From assembly GCA_025757845.1 (NCBI GenBank), contig CP107211.1:2356001-2420000 (forward strand): a stretch of 64,000 nt of DNA, written 5' to 3'. The notes below the pieces were generated by a model that worked only from the letters and a program-made list of their open reading frames with translations, was not told the DNA's origin and did not search any database. The DNA comes from Oscillospiraceae bacterium. GTDB lineage: Bacteria > Bacillota > Clostridia > Oscillospirales > Ruminococcaceae. The position numbers and the translations under genes are program-made. Shown here piece after piece: positions 27,169 to 39,390 of this stretch (the stretch's first letter is position 1; every line of letters begins with the position of its first letter).

Positions 27169-27286
27169 GTTTGTGTCCTTTCTGCCTTACGGCACTCTTA
27201 CAGTGGTCTGTCGTGCTTTCTTATGATAAGGTCTGGGACGTTTTTCGATGGAAGCAAGGGATTCATTCTGTTTTCCAAAGAACACA

Positions 27287-27329
27287 AAAAATCCGAACCC
27301 TTCTCCTATCGAAAAAAAGTTCGGATTTT
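27287..27329 (-). terminator. rRNA operon terminator
   Basis: AAAATCCGAAC pairs with GTTCGGATTTT just after tRNA-Lys; T-run follows on the minus strand. It is duplicated at 13095-13133. Confidence 0.85.
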
Positions 27330-27336
27330 GTTGTTG

Positions 27337-27412
27337 TGGTGCACCTCCAGGGACTCGAACCCTGGGCCCACTGATTAAGAGTCAGTTGCTCTACCAACTG
27401 AGCTAGAGGTGC
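27337..27412 (-). tRNA. tRNA-Lys (anticodon CTT)
   Basis: The cloverleaf is complete: acceptor GCACCTC/GAGGTGC, D-arm with GCTCAGTTGG, anticodon loop CTCTTAA, and TTCGAGT in the T-loop. CCA is encoded. It is the last RNA of the rRNA operon, six bases after tRNA-Glu. Its 3' half is duplicated at 13143-13184. Confidence 0.95.
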
Positions 27413-27417
27413 AAAGA

Positions 27418-27489
27418 TGACCCGTACCGGAATCGAACCGATGTTAAAGGCGTGAGAGGCCTCTGTCTTAACCGCTTGACCAACGGGCC
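27418..27489 (-). tRNA. tRNA-Glu (anticodon CTC)
   Basis: Acceptor GGCCCGT/ACGGGTC, anticodon loop CTCTCAC giving CTC, T-loop GTTCGATTC. CCA is not encoded. It lies between 5S rRNA and tRNA-Lys in the same transcript. Confidence 0.93.
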
Positions 27490-27497
27490 ATATAAAA

Positions 27498-27613
<116 letters not shown>

Positions 27614-27741
27614 CGATCTGACTGAATCAGTATAACACATTTCTGTGCCCCTGTCCAGTATTTCTTAGAAGGACGTGCCTTCAAAACTGAATAATCACTG
27701 CTAACATTTTTTCGTTGACTTAAAAAGTCTCAAGCGAATTG

Positions 27742-30575
<2,834 letters not shown>

Positions 30576-30787
30576 ATTCAAACTATTCTCTTTCGAGAAT
30601 GGCTTGTATTTCCTCTTGATTCTTTTTTGCCAACGAAGATTATTGTTACCCTTCCTTTTGAAATTGTAATATTTCTTAAAAAAGAACTTACTATAATCTT
30701 TGTTTCGCAGTTATTATTCAGTTTTCAAGGTACGTCTTGGTGATGTCCCTCCAAACCCGGTCTCCCGAAATTTGGATTTTCATCACA
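30576..30787 (-). other. tRNA-Ile to 23S spacer
   Basis: A/T-rich spacer with the upstream arm of the 23S processing stem near 30714; no gene. Confidence 0.7.
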
Positions 30788-30864
30788 TGGTGGGCCAAAA
30801 TGGACTCGAACCATCGACCTCACGATTATCAGTCGTGTGCTCTAGCCAGCTGAGCTATTGGCCC
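30788..30864 (-). tRNA. tRNA-Ile (anticodon GAT)
   Basis: Acceptor GGGCCAA/TTGGCCC, anticodon loop CTGATAA, CCA encoded. It is the second spacer tRNA, after tRNA-Ala; the B. subtilis order is Ile-Ala. Confidence 0.95.
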
Positions 30865-30867
30865 ATG

Positions 30868-30943
30868 TGGTGGAGATTAAGGGAATCGAACCCTTGACCC
30901 CCTGCTTGCAAAGCAGGTGCTCTCCCAGCTGAGCTAAACCCCC
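30868..30943 (-). tRNA. tRNA-Ala (anticodon TGC)
   Basis: Acceptor GGGGGTT/AATCTCC with two G-U pairs, anticodon loop TTTGCAA, CCA encoded. It is the first tRNA after 16S. Confidence 0.95.
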
Positions 30944-31063
30944 ACATAAGGTTTTGAGTAACCCCTTTTCAGGGCCCTCAAAATCGAACAATATCTACTT
31001 CACTTCTAACAGATTACCTGTTCCAGATGATTGACCATCTTCGATATTCTCTCATCTGCCTGA

Positions 31064-32582
<1,519 letters not shown>

Positions 32583-33026
32583 TGATATTTATCACTTAAA
32601 AAGTGTTAAATCTTGTTCGCTCAGCACGCAATCGCTTGCGTCCTGTGTGAATTACTTTGTTTGGAATTGTTTAACGTGTTTTTCCAACACGAAAATAGGT
32701 TCCGTTACAAGTTTTTCGATATTGTTCAATTTTCAAGGTCCTGTGCGCCTCAGCCTTGCGGCTGACAACTTGTTTATTTTATCACTTCCGTGATAAGTTG
32801 TCAAGCACTTTTTTGAAGATTTTTTGAAGTTCTTGTCGAACTTTCTTATTTCTTCGCGTTTGGACGTTCGTTTTGAAGTGTTCCATTCTGTCGGACGTCC
32901 GCCTGACAGTAACGTATTTTAGCACAGGGTCCGGTAAAAAGCAAGACTTTTTTCAATATTTTTTGCGTAAAATCCTGCTTTTGACTTTTTGTCCAGTTTT
33001 TTCTTTCACTTTTGACATTTCTGCGC
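32583..33026. other. rRNA leader and promoter region
   Basis: A/T-rich, without genes. It carries the 16S processing stem arm near 32721 and the promoter at 32916-32944, and ends at the sigF stop. Confidence 0.75.
32916..32944 (-). promoter_or_regulatory. rRNA operon promoter
   Basis: On the minus strand TTGCTT (32944-32939) and TAAAAT (32921-32916) with 17-base spacing. Transcription starts about 330 bases ahead of 16S. Confidence 0.7.
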
Positions 33027-33701
33027 TCATTCTTCCAAAAGACGTCTGCGCAACAAAACTAAAATCTTACGCTCCCGCCGGGAGATCTGTACCTGGGTGG
33101 TATGCAGCACCTTTGCGGTCTCGCTCTGGGTACGGTTGCCGTAGAACCGCAGCTGGATCAGCTGACGGTCCTGCTCTGGGAGCGCGCGGAGCACCTCTTC
33201 CAGACTGATGCGATCCGCCAGTGCTTCCTCCGGGGATTCCACCGGGATATCCAGCTGATGTTCCGCATCCTCTCGGCCCTCCGGGGTCAGGCTCATGGCG
33301 GGCTGTGCCGCCTGGATGGCCATGGCCACATTCTCCACGCTCTCCCCCAGCTGCTCTGCCAGCTGGGAGAGGGTGGGCTCGGTGCCGCACAGCTTCATGG
33401 TGTGTTCCCGCGCTGCCTGCACCCGCATGCCCAGCTCTTTCAGAGAGCGGCTTACCTTGACGGTGCCGCCTTCCCGGAACAGCTTTTTGATCTCGCCCAG
33501 GATGACCGGCACGGCATAAGTGGAAAAGCACACGCCGCGCTCCGGGTCGAAGTTGTCGCAGGCTTTGACCAACCCCATACAGCCCGCACCGTAAAGGTCA
33601 TCGTACTCGATGCCCCGTCCGCGGAACCGCCCGGCGCAGGCATGCACCAGCCCCAGATTCTGTGTGATGAATGCTTCCCGCCGGGTCTTGTCCGATACCA
33701 T
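33027..33701 (-). CDS. sigF: Sigma factor of the SigF/SigG family
   Basis: The 224 residues hold region 2 (YDDLYGAGCMGLVKACDNFD, GVCFSTYAVPVILGEIKKLF), region 3 and region 4 (ETAKVLHTTQVQISRRERKI). The order spoIIAA-spoIIAB-sigF is the classic forespore operon. SigF directs early forespore genes after asymmetric division in B. subtilis. Here the organism looks like non-sporulating Faecalibacterium, so its regulon may differ. SpoIIAB precedes it by 21 bases. Confidence 0.9.
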   Translation of the reverse strand: MVSDKTRREAFITQNLGLVHACAGRFRGRGIEYDDLYGAGCMGLVKACDNFDPERGVCFSTYAVPVILGEIKKLFREGGTVKVSRSLKELGMRVQAAREHTMKLCGTEPTLSQLAEQLGESVENVAMAIQAAQPAMSLTPEGREDAEHQLDIPVESPEEALADRISLEEVLRALPEQDRQLIQLRFYGNRTQSETAKVLHTTQVQISRRERKILVLLRRRLLEE

Positions 33702-33722
33702 ACGCCTTGTCCGCCTTTCTTT

Positions 33723-34163
33723 TTATGTAGACGCGCGGGCAGACAGCCGCTTGATCAGCACCACCTTGGTACCCTTACCCGGCCGTGAGATGACTTTGAC
33801 CCGGTCCATGAAGCTTTGCATCACGGCAAAGCCCAGCCCGGAGCGCTCCTCCGGGTTGCCGGTGGTGAACAGCGGTTCCATGGCCTGTGGGACATCCGGG
33901 ATGCCTACCCCCTTGTCCGTAACCGTGATGTGCACCTCCCGCTCCGGATAGACTGCCACGCAGAGGGTCACCGGGCCGATGCGGTCCGGGTAGGCGTGCA
34001 CGATGCAGTTGGTCACCGCCTCGGATACGGCGGTCTTGAGGTCTGCCAGCTGGGGCACCGTGGGGTCGTACCGGGCCAGAAAGGCCGCCACGACGCTGCG
34101 GGCGTAGGCTTCGTTGATGCTGAGGGAATCAAACTGGATCTTTGTGGTGTTTTCCGCTTTCAT
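33723..34163 (-). CDS. spoIIAB: Anti-sigma F factor, serine kinase
   Basis: The 146-residue GHKL ATPase carries N-box SEAVTNCIVHAY, G1 DKGVGIPDV and G2 ERSGLGFAVMQ. It binds sigma-F and phosphorylates SpoIIAA on a Ser. It lies between spoIIAA (three bases apart) and sigF. Confidence 0.92.
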   Translation of the reverse strand: MKAENTTKIQFDSLSINEAYARSVVAAFLARYDPTVPQLADLKTAVSEAVTNCIVHAYPDRIGPVTLCVAVYPEREVHITVTDKGVGIPDVPQAMEPLFTTGNPEERSGLGFAVMQSFMDRVKVISRPGKGTKVVLIKRLSARAST

Positions 34164-34166
34164 GGG

Positions 34167-34496
34167 TCATTCCTCCGTTTTGGATGCATCTGTGCACCGG
34201 ATGCCGGCCAGCTGCAGCACCCGGCGCAGTTGTGCGGGCGCATGCTGGATCTGCAGGGTGGTGCCGAGGGTGCGGGCGCTGCGCTGCCGCCCCAGGATCA
34301 GTCCGATGCCGGACGAATCCATAAAGCCTACCCCGCTGAAATCCAACACAAGAGTCTGCGGAGTGCGGCTGACCAGCGCATCGTCCAGCTGGATGCGCAG
34401 ACTCTGGGCCGCATCGTGGTCCACCTCGCCGGAAAGATACGCATACAGGACCTCGCCTGCTGCGCTGAAACGTACCGCTGCCATTGCCTTGTCCAT
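34167..34496 (-). CDS. spoIIAA: Anti-anti-sigma factor
   Basis: The 109-residue STAS domain contains DFSGVGFMDSSGIGLILGR, with the phosphorylatable Ser in DSSGIG. Unphosphorylated it releases SigF from SpoIIAB. It leads the operon; the promoter lies between it and the hairpin at 34516-34546, likely overlapping it. Confidence 0.9.
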   Translation of the reverse strand: MDKAMAAVRFSAAGEVLYAYLSGEVDHDAAQSLRIQLDDALVSRTPQTLVLDFSGVGFMDSSGIGLILGRQRSARTLGTTLQIQHAPAQLRRVLQLAGIRCTDASKTEE

Positions 34497-34515
34497 CTCC
34501 TTTGTTCATAAAAAA

Positions 34516-34546
34516 ATCCCGTACACATAGTCTCAGTGTACGGGAT
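34516..34546 (-). terminator. Terminator between the FolC-like gene and the spoIIA operon
   Basis: ATCCCGTACAC pairs with GTGTACGGGAT; a T-run follows on the minus strand. It ends the valS-VanZ-FolC transcript. Confidence 0.85.
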
Positions 34547-34577
34547 CTTCGCATGATTTTTTAGGGAAGGGTGTCGC

Positions 34578-35843
34578 TCAGCTGTTTTCCAGCAGGGCGG
34601 CGGCTTCCAGCGCGGCGGCTTCGCTGCCGCAGACCAGCAGACCGCGGCGGGTGTTGGCGTGGGCCAGCTCCACCGCTTCGGCCAGGGTCGCGCAGAGCTC
34701 GGCGTCAAAGTGGAACTTTGCCTTCTCGGTCAGGCGCTCGGTCATGGCATCGTCGCCGCCGGTGGGGGTGACGAGGTAGACCTTATCAAAGGGGTTGTCA
34801 CTCATGCCGGGCATGGTGGACTTGTCCTTTTTCTGCTCCTCCGGGGTCAGGCCGGTCTCCAGTGCGGAGAAGAAGGCTTCGGCGCCCTCTTCCTCGGCCA
34901 GGCCGATGATAGCGCTCATATGGCGCACCTTGGCCATGTTGAGCACGCGCAGCAGCGCAGAGGCCTGCTGCGGGGTGCGGCAGGCGTCCAGAATGACCAG
35001 CGGGCGCTGGGAGATGACCCGGATGCTGCTGCGGTTTTCCACCGCTGCCAGACCGTCCAGAATGGCCTCGTCCGGGATGTCGAAGCCCTTGCGGCAGAGT
35101 GCCAGCGCCAGCTCCACCGCCATGGCGGCGTTCCCGGCCGCATGACGGCCCAGGAAGGCCAGCGGCACGGTGTAGCCGCCGTAGTCCACCTTGCTGGCAA
35201 ACTTTTCTGCTTCCAGGAAGGTGATGTCCTCCGGGTCCGGCACCACAAGCTCACAGTCGCACTTGCCTGCGGCCACGATGAGCTCGCTGAGCACCGCTTT
35301 GGGCTGCTCCGGTGCGGTGACGCAGATGGAGCCCTTCCGCATGACCCCGGCCGCCAGTGCGGCCAGACGCTCCACCGAGCGGCTGACGCCGTCCGGGCCC
35401 ACGGCGGTAACGGCGCACACCGGCATCTGGGGCAGAGCCTCTGCCAGACCGGCGTCCGGCAGCTCCACCACAGCCAATGCACAGCCGGCCTCGCCAAAGG
35501 CATAGGCGGCCGCTGCCAGCTCTGCGGCGTCCTGCGGCAGGGGCTCCGCCGCTGCCTGTGCCTCTGCGGCCAGGCAGAGCAGACCCTCGTCCACCGGGGC
35601 ACCGTCCACACGGACGCGGACCGACAGCGGCTCACAACCGGCATGGTACAGACCGGCATGGATGCCGGCCGCACGCAGGGTGGCTGCCAGCAGGGCCGCC
35701 ACGGTGGTCTTGCCCGCCGTACCGGCCACGCCCACGAACTGCACCTTCTGCGCAGAAGCCGGCAGGGCCGCGCGCAGCTGGTCGGTGGAGGCAAAGCCGT
35801 CCGGCAGGGCCTCGAAGTAAGAATTTGCCTGTTCGATGGTCAT
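34578..35843 (-). CDS. folC: Divergent FolC/Mur-ligase family protein
   Basis: The 421 residues have P-loop VAGTAGKTTVAALLAATLRAAG (core GTAGKTT) and a C-terminal ligase domain (ENRSSIRVISQRPLVILDAC). FolC normally has GTNGKGS and DGAHNP; here these read GTAGKTT and DACRTP, so it is either a divergent folylpolyglutamate/dihydrofolate synthase or another ligase. The valS-folC adjacency supports FolC. No start ambiguity: MTIEQANSYFEALP has GGAGTAACC upstream. Function in folate is inferred. Confidence 0.65.
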   Translation of the reverse strand: MTIEQANSYFEALPDGFASTDQLRAALPASAQKVQFVGVAGTAGKTTVAALLAATLRAAGIHAGLYHAGCEPLSVRVRVDGAPVDEGLLCLAAEAQAAAEPLPQDAAELAAAAYAFGEAGCALAVVELPDAGLAEALPQMPVCAVTAVGPDGVSRSVERLAALAAGVMRKGSICVTAPEQPKAVLSELIVAAGKCDCELVVPDPEDITFLEAEKFASKVDYGGYTVPLAFLGRHAAGNAAMAVELALALCRKGFDIPDEAILDGLAAVENRSSIRVISQRPLVILDACRTPQQASALLRVLNMAKVRHMSAIIGLAEEEGAEAFFSALETGLTPEEQKKDKSTMPGMSDNPFDKVYLVTPTGGDDAMTERLTEKAKFHFDAELCATLAEAVELAHANTRRGLLVCGSEAAALEAAALLENS

Positions 35844-35846
35844 TGG

Positions 35847-36356
35847 TTACTCCTTGTTACAACGATGGAACAGCATCCGGCACAGGGCCATAAAGACCAG
35901 TGCGATCAGGATGCCGGCCAGCACACCGGCCGAGTCCAGCCAGACGTCGGTGACCTGACTGCTGCGGCCCGGGGAATAGATCTGGATCGTCTCGTCGGCC
36001 ATGGCCGTGAGCACGCCGCCCAGCATGGGCACGCTGATGTGCCGGACATACCGCCGGGTGTACACCCGCATGCAGAGCATGAGCAGAAAGCCCTCCAGCA
36101 TATACTCGCAGAAGTGGGCCATCTTGCGCACGATGTGCATGGTAAGGCGCTGGGCAAGGGCCGGGTGGCCCAGACGGCGCAGAACCGCCTGCAGCAGAGT
36201 GAGCACCCGACCGCTGGACACAGTAGACACCGAGGCGATCTTCATGGAATTGGAAAAGATGAACGCAATGCAGCCGATGAGGGCCAGCGTAAACACCACC
36301 CGCCCGGCGATCAGCCACGGAGACGGGTGCTGTTCCTTTTTGATCGAATTGCTCAC
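35847..36356 (-). CDS. VanZ-like membrane protein
   Basis: A GTG at 36356 (VSNSIKKEQ) is a plausible start, lying just after the valS stop with weak ribosome site GGGTTAATGCT; earlier in-frame codons overlap valS. The 169 residues have about four membrane helices and the conserved VRKMAHFCEYMLEGFLLML and MADETIQIYSPGRSSQVTDV, typical of VanZ-family proteins. Some VanZ relatives give low teicoplanin resistance; the usual role is unknown. Confidence 0.75.
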   Translation of the reverse strand: MSNSIKKEQHPSPWLIAGRVVFTLALIGCIAFIFSNSMKIASVSTVSSGRVLTLLQAVLRRLGHPALAQRLTMHIVRKMAHFCEYMLEGFLLMLCMRVYTRRYVRHISVPMLGGVLTAMADETIQIYSPGRSSQVTDVWLDSAGVLAGILIALVFMALCRMLFHRCNKE

Positions 36357-36360
36357 AGCA

Positions 36361-39066
36361 TTAACCCAGAGCCTGGATGCTCTGCTCGATGTTGGCCAGC
36401 TTGTCCTGGCTCTTGGCGTACTTGGCGCGGATATCCTCCACCAGAGCCGCCGGGGCACGCTCCACGAACTTGGGGTTGGCCAGCTGATTGCCGAACATGG
36501 CCAGTTCCTTCTCGGCCTTGGCCTTTTCCTTGTTCAGGCGGGCCAGCTCCTTGTCGCGGTCGATCAGCTCCATCATGGGGATGAAGCCGCGGGCGGCGTG
36601 GGTGGACACCTGCACCATGCCGTCGGTGCTGCCCTCGTACTTCTCGGTAAAGGTCACATCGGTGGCAAAGGCAAACTTGGCCAGATAGACCTGTGCGTTC
36701 CGGAACGGGGCAGCGTCGGCGGTCTCGATGATCATGCTGGTCTTTTTGGCCGGGTGGACATTCATCTCGGTGCGCATGGTACGCACGGCCTTGATGTAGT
36801 CCATCACCTTTTCAAAGGCTTCCTCCTCGGCGGCCCAGTTGTGGGCCTCGTCGAAGGTGGGCCAGCTCTGGATCATGATGCTCTCGCCGGAGCCGGGCAG
36901 GGCCTGGTACAGTTCCTCGGTGATGAAGGGCATAAAGGGATGCAGCAGCTTGAGGGCCTTGTCCAGCACATACACCAGCACGCGGCGTGCGGTGTCGGCC
37001 TGCTCCGCGTCGCCGGAGTTCAGGCGGGGCTTTGCGATCTCGATGAACCAGTCGCAGTATACATCCCAGATGAAGCTGTTGATCTTGGCAGCGGCCAGAC
37101 CCATCTCGTAGTGGTCGAGGTTGTCGGTCATGGCACCGGCCACCTGATTCAGCTTGGTCAGCACCCACTTGTCGCTCATGTCCAGCTTGTCCTCGCTGGG
37201 CAGGCCCGGCTCAAAGTCCTCGGGCAGGTTCATCAGCACAAAGCGGGTGGCGTTCCACAGCTTATTGGCAAAGTTGCGGGCAGCCTCCACCTTCTTTTCG
37301 ATATAGCGCATGTCGTTGCCGGGGGTGGAACCATCCACCAGCATGAAGCGCAGGGCGTCGGCACCGTACTGGGCAATGACTTCCAGCGGGTCGATGCCGT
37401 TGCCCAGGCTCTTGGACATCTTGCGGCCCTGGCTGTCGCGGACGATGCCGTGGATGCACACGGTGCTGAAGGGTGCCTTGCCGGTGTAAGCAAGACCGGA
37501 GAAGATCATGCGGCTGACCCAGAAGCCGATGATATCGTAGCCGGTGACGAGGGTGTTGGTGGGGTAGAAATACTTCAGGTCCTCGCTGTCCTCGTTGGGC
37601 CAGCCCAGGGTGCTGAAGGGCCACAGGGCCGAGCTGAACCAGGTGTCCAGCGTGTCGGGGTCCTGGGTGAGCTTGCTGCCGCCGCACTTGGGGCAGGTGC
37701 AGGGTGCGGTCTTGGCCACGACGGTCTCGCCGCAGTCATCACAGTACCAGGCCGGGATCTGATGGCCCCACCACAGCTGACGGCTGATGCACCAGTCGCG
37801 GGTGCCCTTCATCCAGTTCATATAGTTCTTGGTGAAGCGCTCGGGCACGAACTTGATCTCGCCCTTTTCCACGCTCTCGATGGCAGGTTTTGCCAGCGGC
37901 TCCATCTTCACGAACCACTGCTTGGACACCATGGGCTCAATGGTGGAGTGGCAGCGGTAGCAGGTGCCGACTTCGTGCTTCAGGGGCTCGATCTCCTTCA
38001 GGAAGCCGCCCTCTTTCAGGTCGGCCAGGATGGCCTTGCGGGCTTCCAGAGTGGTCATGCCGGCATACTTGCCGCAGTCCAGCACTTCGGGCTCGTTGAT
38101 GGTGTTCTTGCCGGAGGCGAACAGGGCATCGGCGGCAGCCTTGTCGGCGGCACCGGTCATGTGGCCGTCGTAGGTGAACACGCGCACGATGGGCAGGTCA
38201 TGGCGCAGGCCGACCTCAAAGTCGTTGGGGTCGTGGGCCGGGGTGATCTTCACGACACCGGTGCCCTTGGTCATGTCGGCGTGCTCGTCGCAGACGATGG
38301 GGATCTCCTTGTTCAGCAGCGGCAGCACCACATGGCAGCCGTGGAGATGGGCGTACCGGGGGTCCTCGCCGTTGATGGCCACGGCGGTATCACCCAGCAT
38401 GGTCTCGGGGCGGGTGGTGGCCAGCTCCAGCATCTCGCCGGTCTCCTTGACCGGGTACAACAGGTGCCAGAAGCTGCCGTCCTTCTCCTCGTACTCCACC
38501 TCGGCATCCGAGATGGAGGTGTTGCAGTGCGGGCACCAGTTGACCATGCGGTTGCCGCGGTAGATCAGGCCCTGGTCGTACAGGCGCACAAACACTTCCT
38601 TGACGGCCTCGGAGCAACCCTCGTCCATAGTGAAGCGCTCACGGTCCCAGTCGCAGCTGCTGCCCAGCTTTTTCAGCTGGCTGACGATGCGGTTGCCGTA
38701 CTTGGTCTTCCAGGCCCAGGCACGGTCCAGGAAGCCGTCGCGGCCCACCATCTCTTTGGTCAGGCCCTCCTGACGCATGGCCTCCACCACCTTGGCTTCG
38801 GTGGCAATGGAAGCGTGGTCGGTGCCGGGCACCCACAGGGCGGCATAGCCCTGCATCCGCTTGGTGCGGATCAGGATATCCTGCATGGTGTTGTCCACGG
38901 CATGGCCCATGTGCAGCTGGCCGGTGACGTTCGGAGGGGGCATAACGATGGTGTAGGGTTTCTTGTCGGGGTCGGCCTTCGTGTGGAAGTAGCCGCCGTC
39001 CAGCCAGAACTGGTAGATGCGGTCTTCCACCTGGCTGGGATCGTACTGTTTTGCGAGTTCTTTCAT
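36361..39066 (-). CDS. valS: Valyl-tRNA synthetase
   Basis: The start at 39066 (MKELAKQYDPSQVEDRI) follows GGAGGACACC closely; a longer frame reaches back through the T-box and is rejected. The 901 residues contain HIGH as HMGH in PNVTGQLHMGHA, the editing domain, KMSKS in GRKMSKSLGNG, an anticodon-binding domain and a C-terminal coiled coil (DKELARLNKEKAKAEKELAM). It attaches valine to tRNA-Val. Expression is controlled by the T-box upstream. Confidence 0.97.
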   Translation of the reverse strand: MKELAKQYDPSQVEDRIYQFWLDGGYFHTKADPDKKPYTIVMPPPNVTGQLHMGHAVDNTMQDILIRTKRMQGYAALWVPGTDHASIATEAKVVEAMRQEGLTKEMVGRDGFLDRAWAWKTKYGNRIVSQLKKLGSSCDWDRERFTMDEGCSEAVKEVFVRLYDQGLIYRGNRMVNWCPHCNTSISDAEVEYEEKDGSFWHLLYPVKETGEMLELATTRPETMLGDTAVAINGEDPRYAHLHGCHVVLPLLNKEIPIVCDEHADMTKGTGVVKITPAHDPNDFEVGLRHDLPIVRVFTYDGHMTGAADKAAADALFASGKNTINEPEVLDCGKYAGMTTLEARKAILADLKEGGFLKEIEPLKHEVGTCYRCHSTIEPMVSKQWFVKMEPLAKPAIESVEKGEIKFVPERFTKNYMNWMKGTRDWCISRQLWWGHQIPAWYCDDCGETVVAKTAPCTCPKCGGSKLTQDPDTLDTWFSSALWPFSTLGWPNEDSEDLKYFYPTNTLVTGYDIIGFWVSRMIFSGLAYTGKAPFSTVCIHGIVRDSQGRKMSKSLGNGIDPLEVIAQYGADALRFMLVDGSTPGNDMRYIEKKVEAARNFANKLWNATRFVLMNLPEDFEPGLPSEDKLDMSDKWVLTKLNQVAGAMTDNLDHYEMGLAAAKINSFIWDVYCDWFIEIAKPRLNSGDAEQADTARRVLVYVLDKALKLLHPFMPFITEELYQALPGSGESIMIQSWPTFDEAHNWAAEEEAFEKVMDYIKAVRTMRTEMNVHPAKKTSMIIETADAAPFRNAQVYLAKFAFATDVTFTEKYEGSTDGMVQVSTHAARGFIPMMELIDRDKELARLNKEKAKAEKELAMFGNQLANPKFVERAPAALVEDIRAKYAKSQDKLANIEQSIQALG

Positions 39067-39079
39067 GGTGTCCTCCCAA

Positions 39080-39355
39080 AATTGTGATGAAGTGGGACGC
39101 AAAAAGCCGCCCCACGGAACGTTCCATGGGACGGCTTGTAAAAACATAACCGCGGTACCACCCAAATTGCACGGGAATGCTTCCCGTGCCGCTTGTTGTC
39201 CCGATAACGTGGGACCGGCCCGAGAGCGGCTACCCTTCCGGCTCACCGCTCCTGCTCAAAAGCGACAGCACACCGCACAGCCGTACCGGATTCGCAGCAG
39301 GGCTCCGGCTCTCTGAACGGCAAAAACAGCGCGCACTCTTTCTCATTGCATTTAT
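39080..39355 (-). ncRNA. T-box leader of valS
   Basis: The invariant T-box GGGTGGTACCGCGG lies at 39163-39150 on the minus strand, after Stem I sequences with AGAG and GGTGAGCCGGAAGGG features (about 39240-39320). A terminator follows at 39104-39136. Uncharged tRNA-Val would favour the antiterminator. I could not place the specifier codon with confidence. Confidence 0.9.
39104..39136 (-). terminator. T-box terminator
   Basis: AAGCCGCCCCACGGAAC pairs with GTTCCATGGGACGGCTT with a few mismatches, followed on the minus strand by TTTTT. It competes with the T-box antiterminator, 38 bases before valS. Confidence 0.85.
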
Positions 39356-39361
39356 AGAAAG

Positions 39362-39390
39362 AATATAGCGTTTTTTGTGCGATTTGTCAA
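39362..39390 (-). promoter_or_regulatory. valS promoter
   Basis: TTGACA (39390-39385) and TATATT (39367-39362) with 17-base spacing on the minus strand. The -35 hexamer overlaps the stop of the upstream methyltransferase gene. Confidence 0.8.

Noticed and set aside
36001..39087. 1,028-codon plus-strand frame opposite valS
   Set aside because: Antisense shadow of a clear valS gene; no ribosome site or family resemblance.
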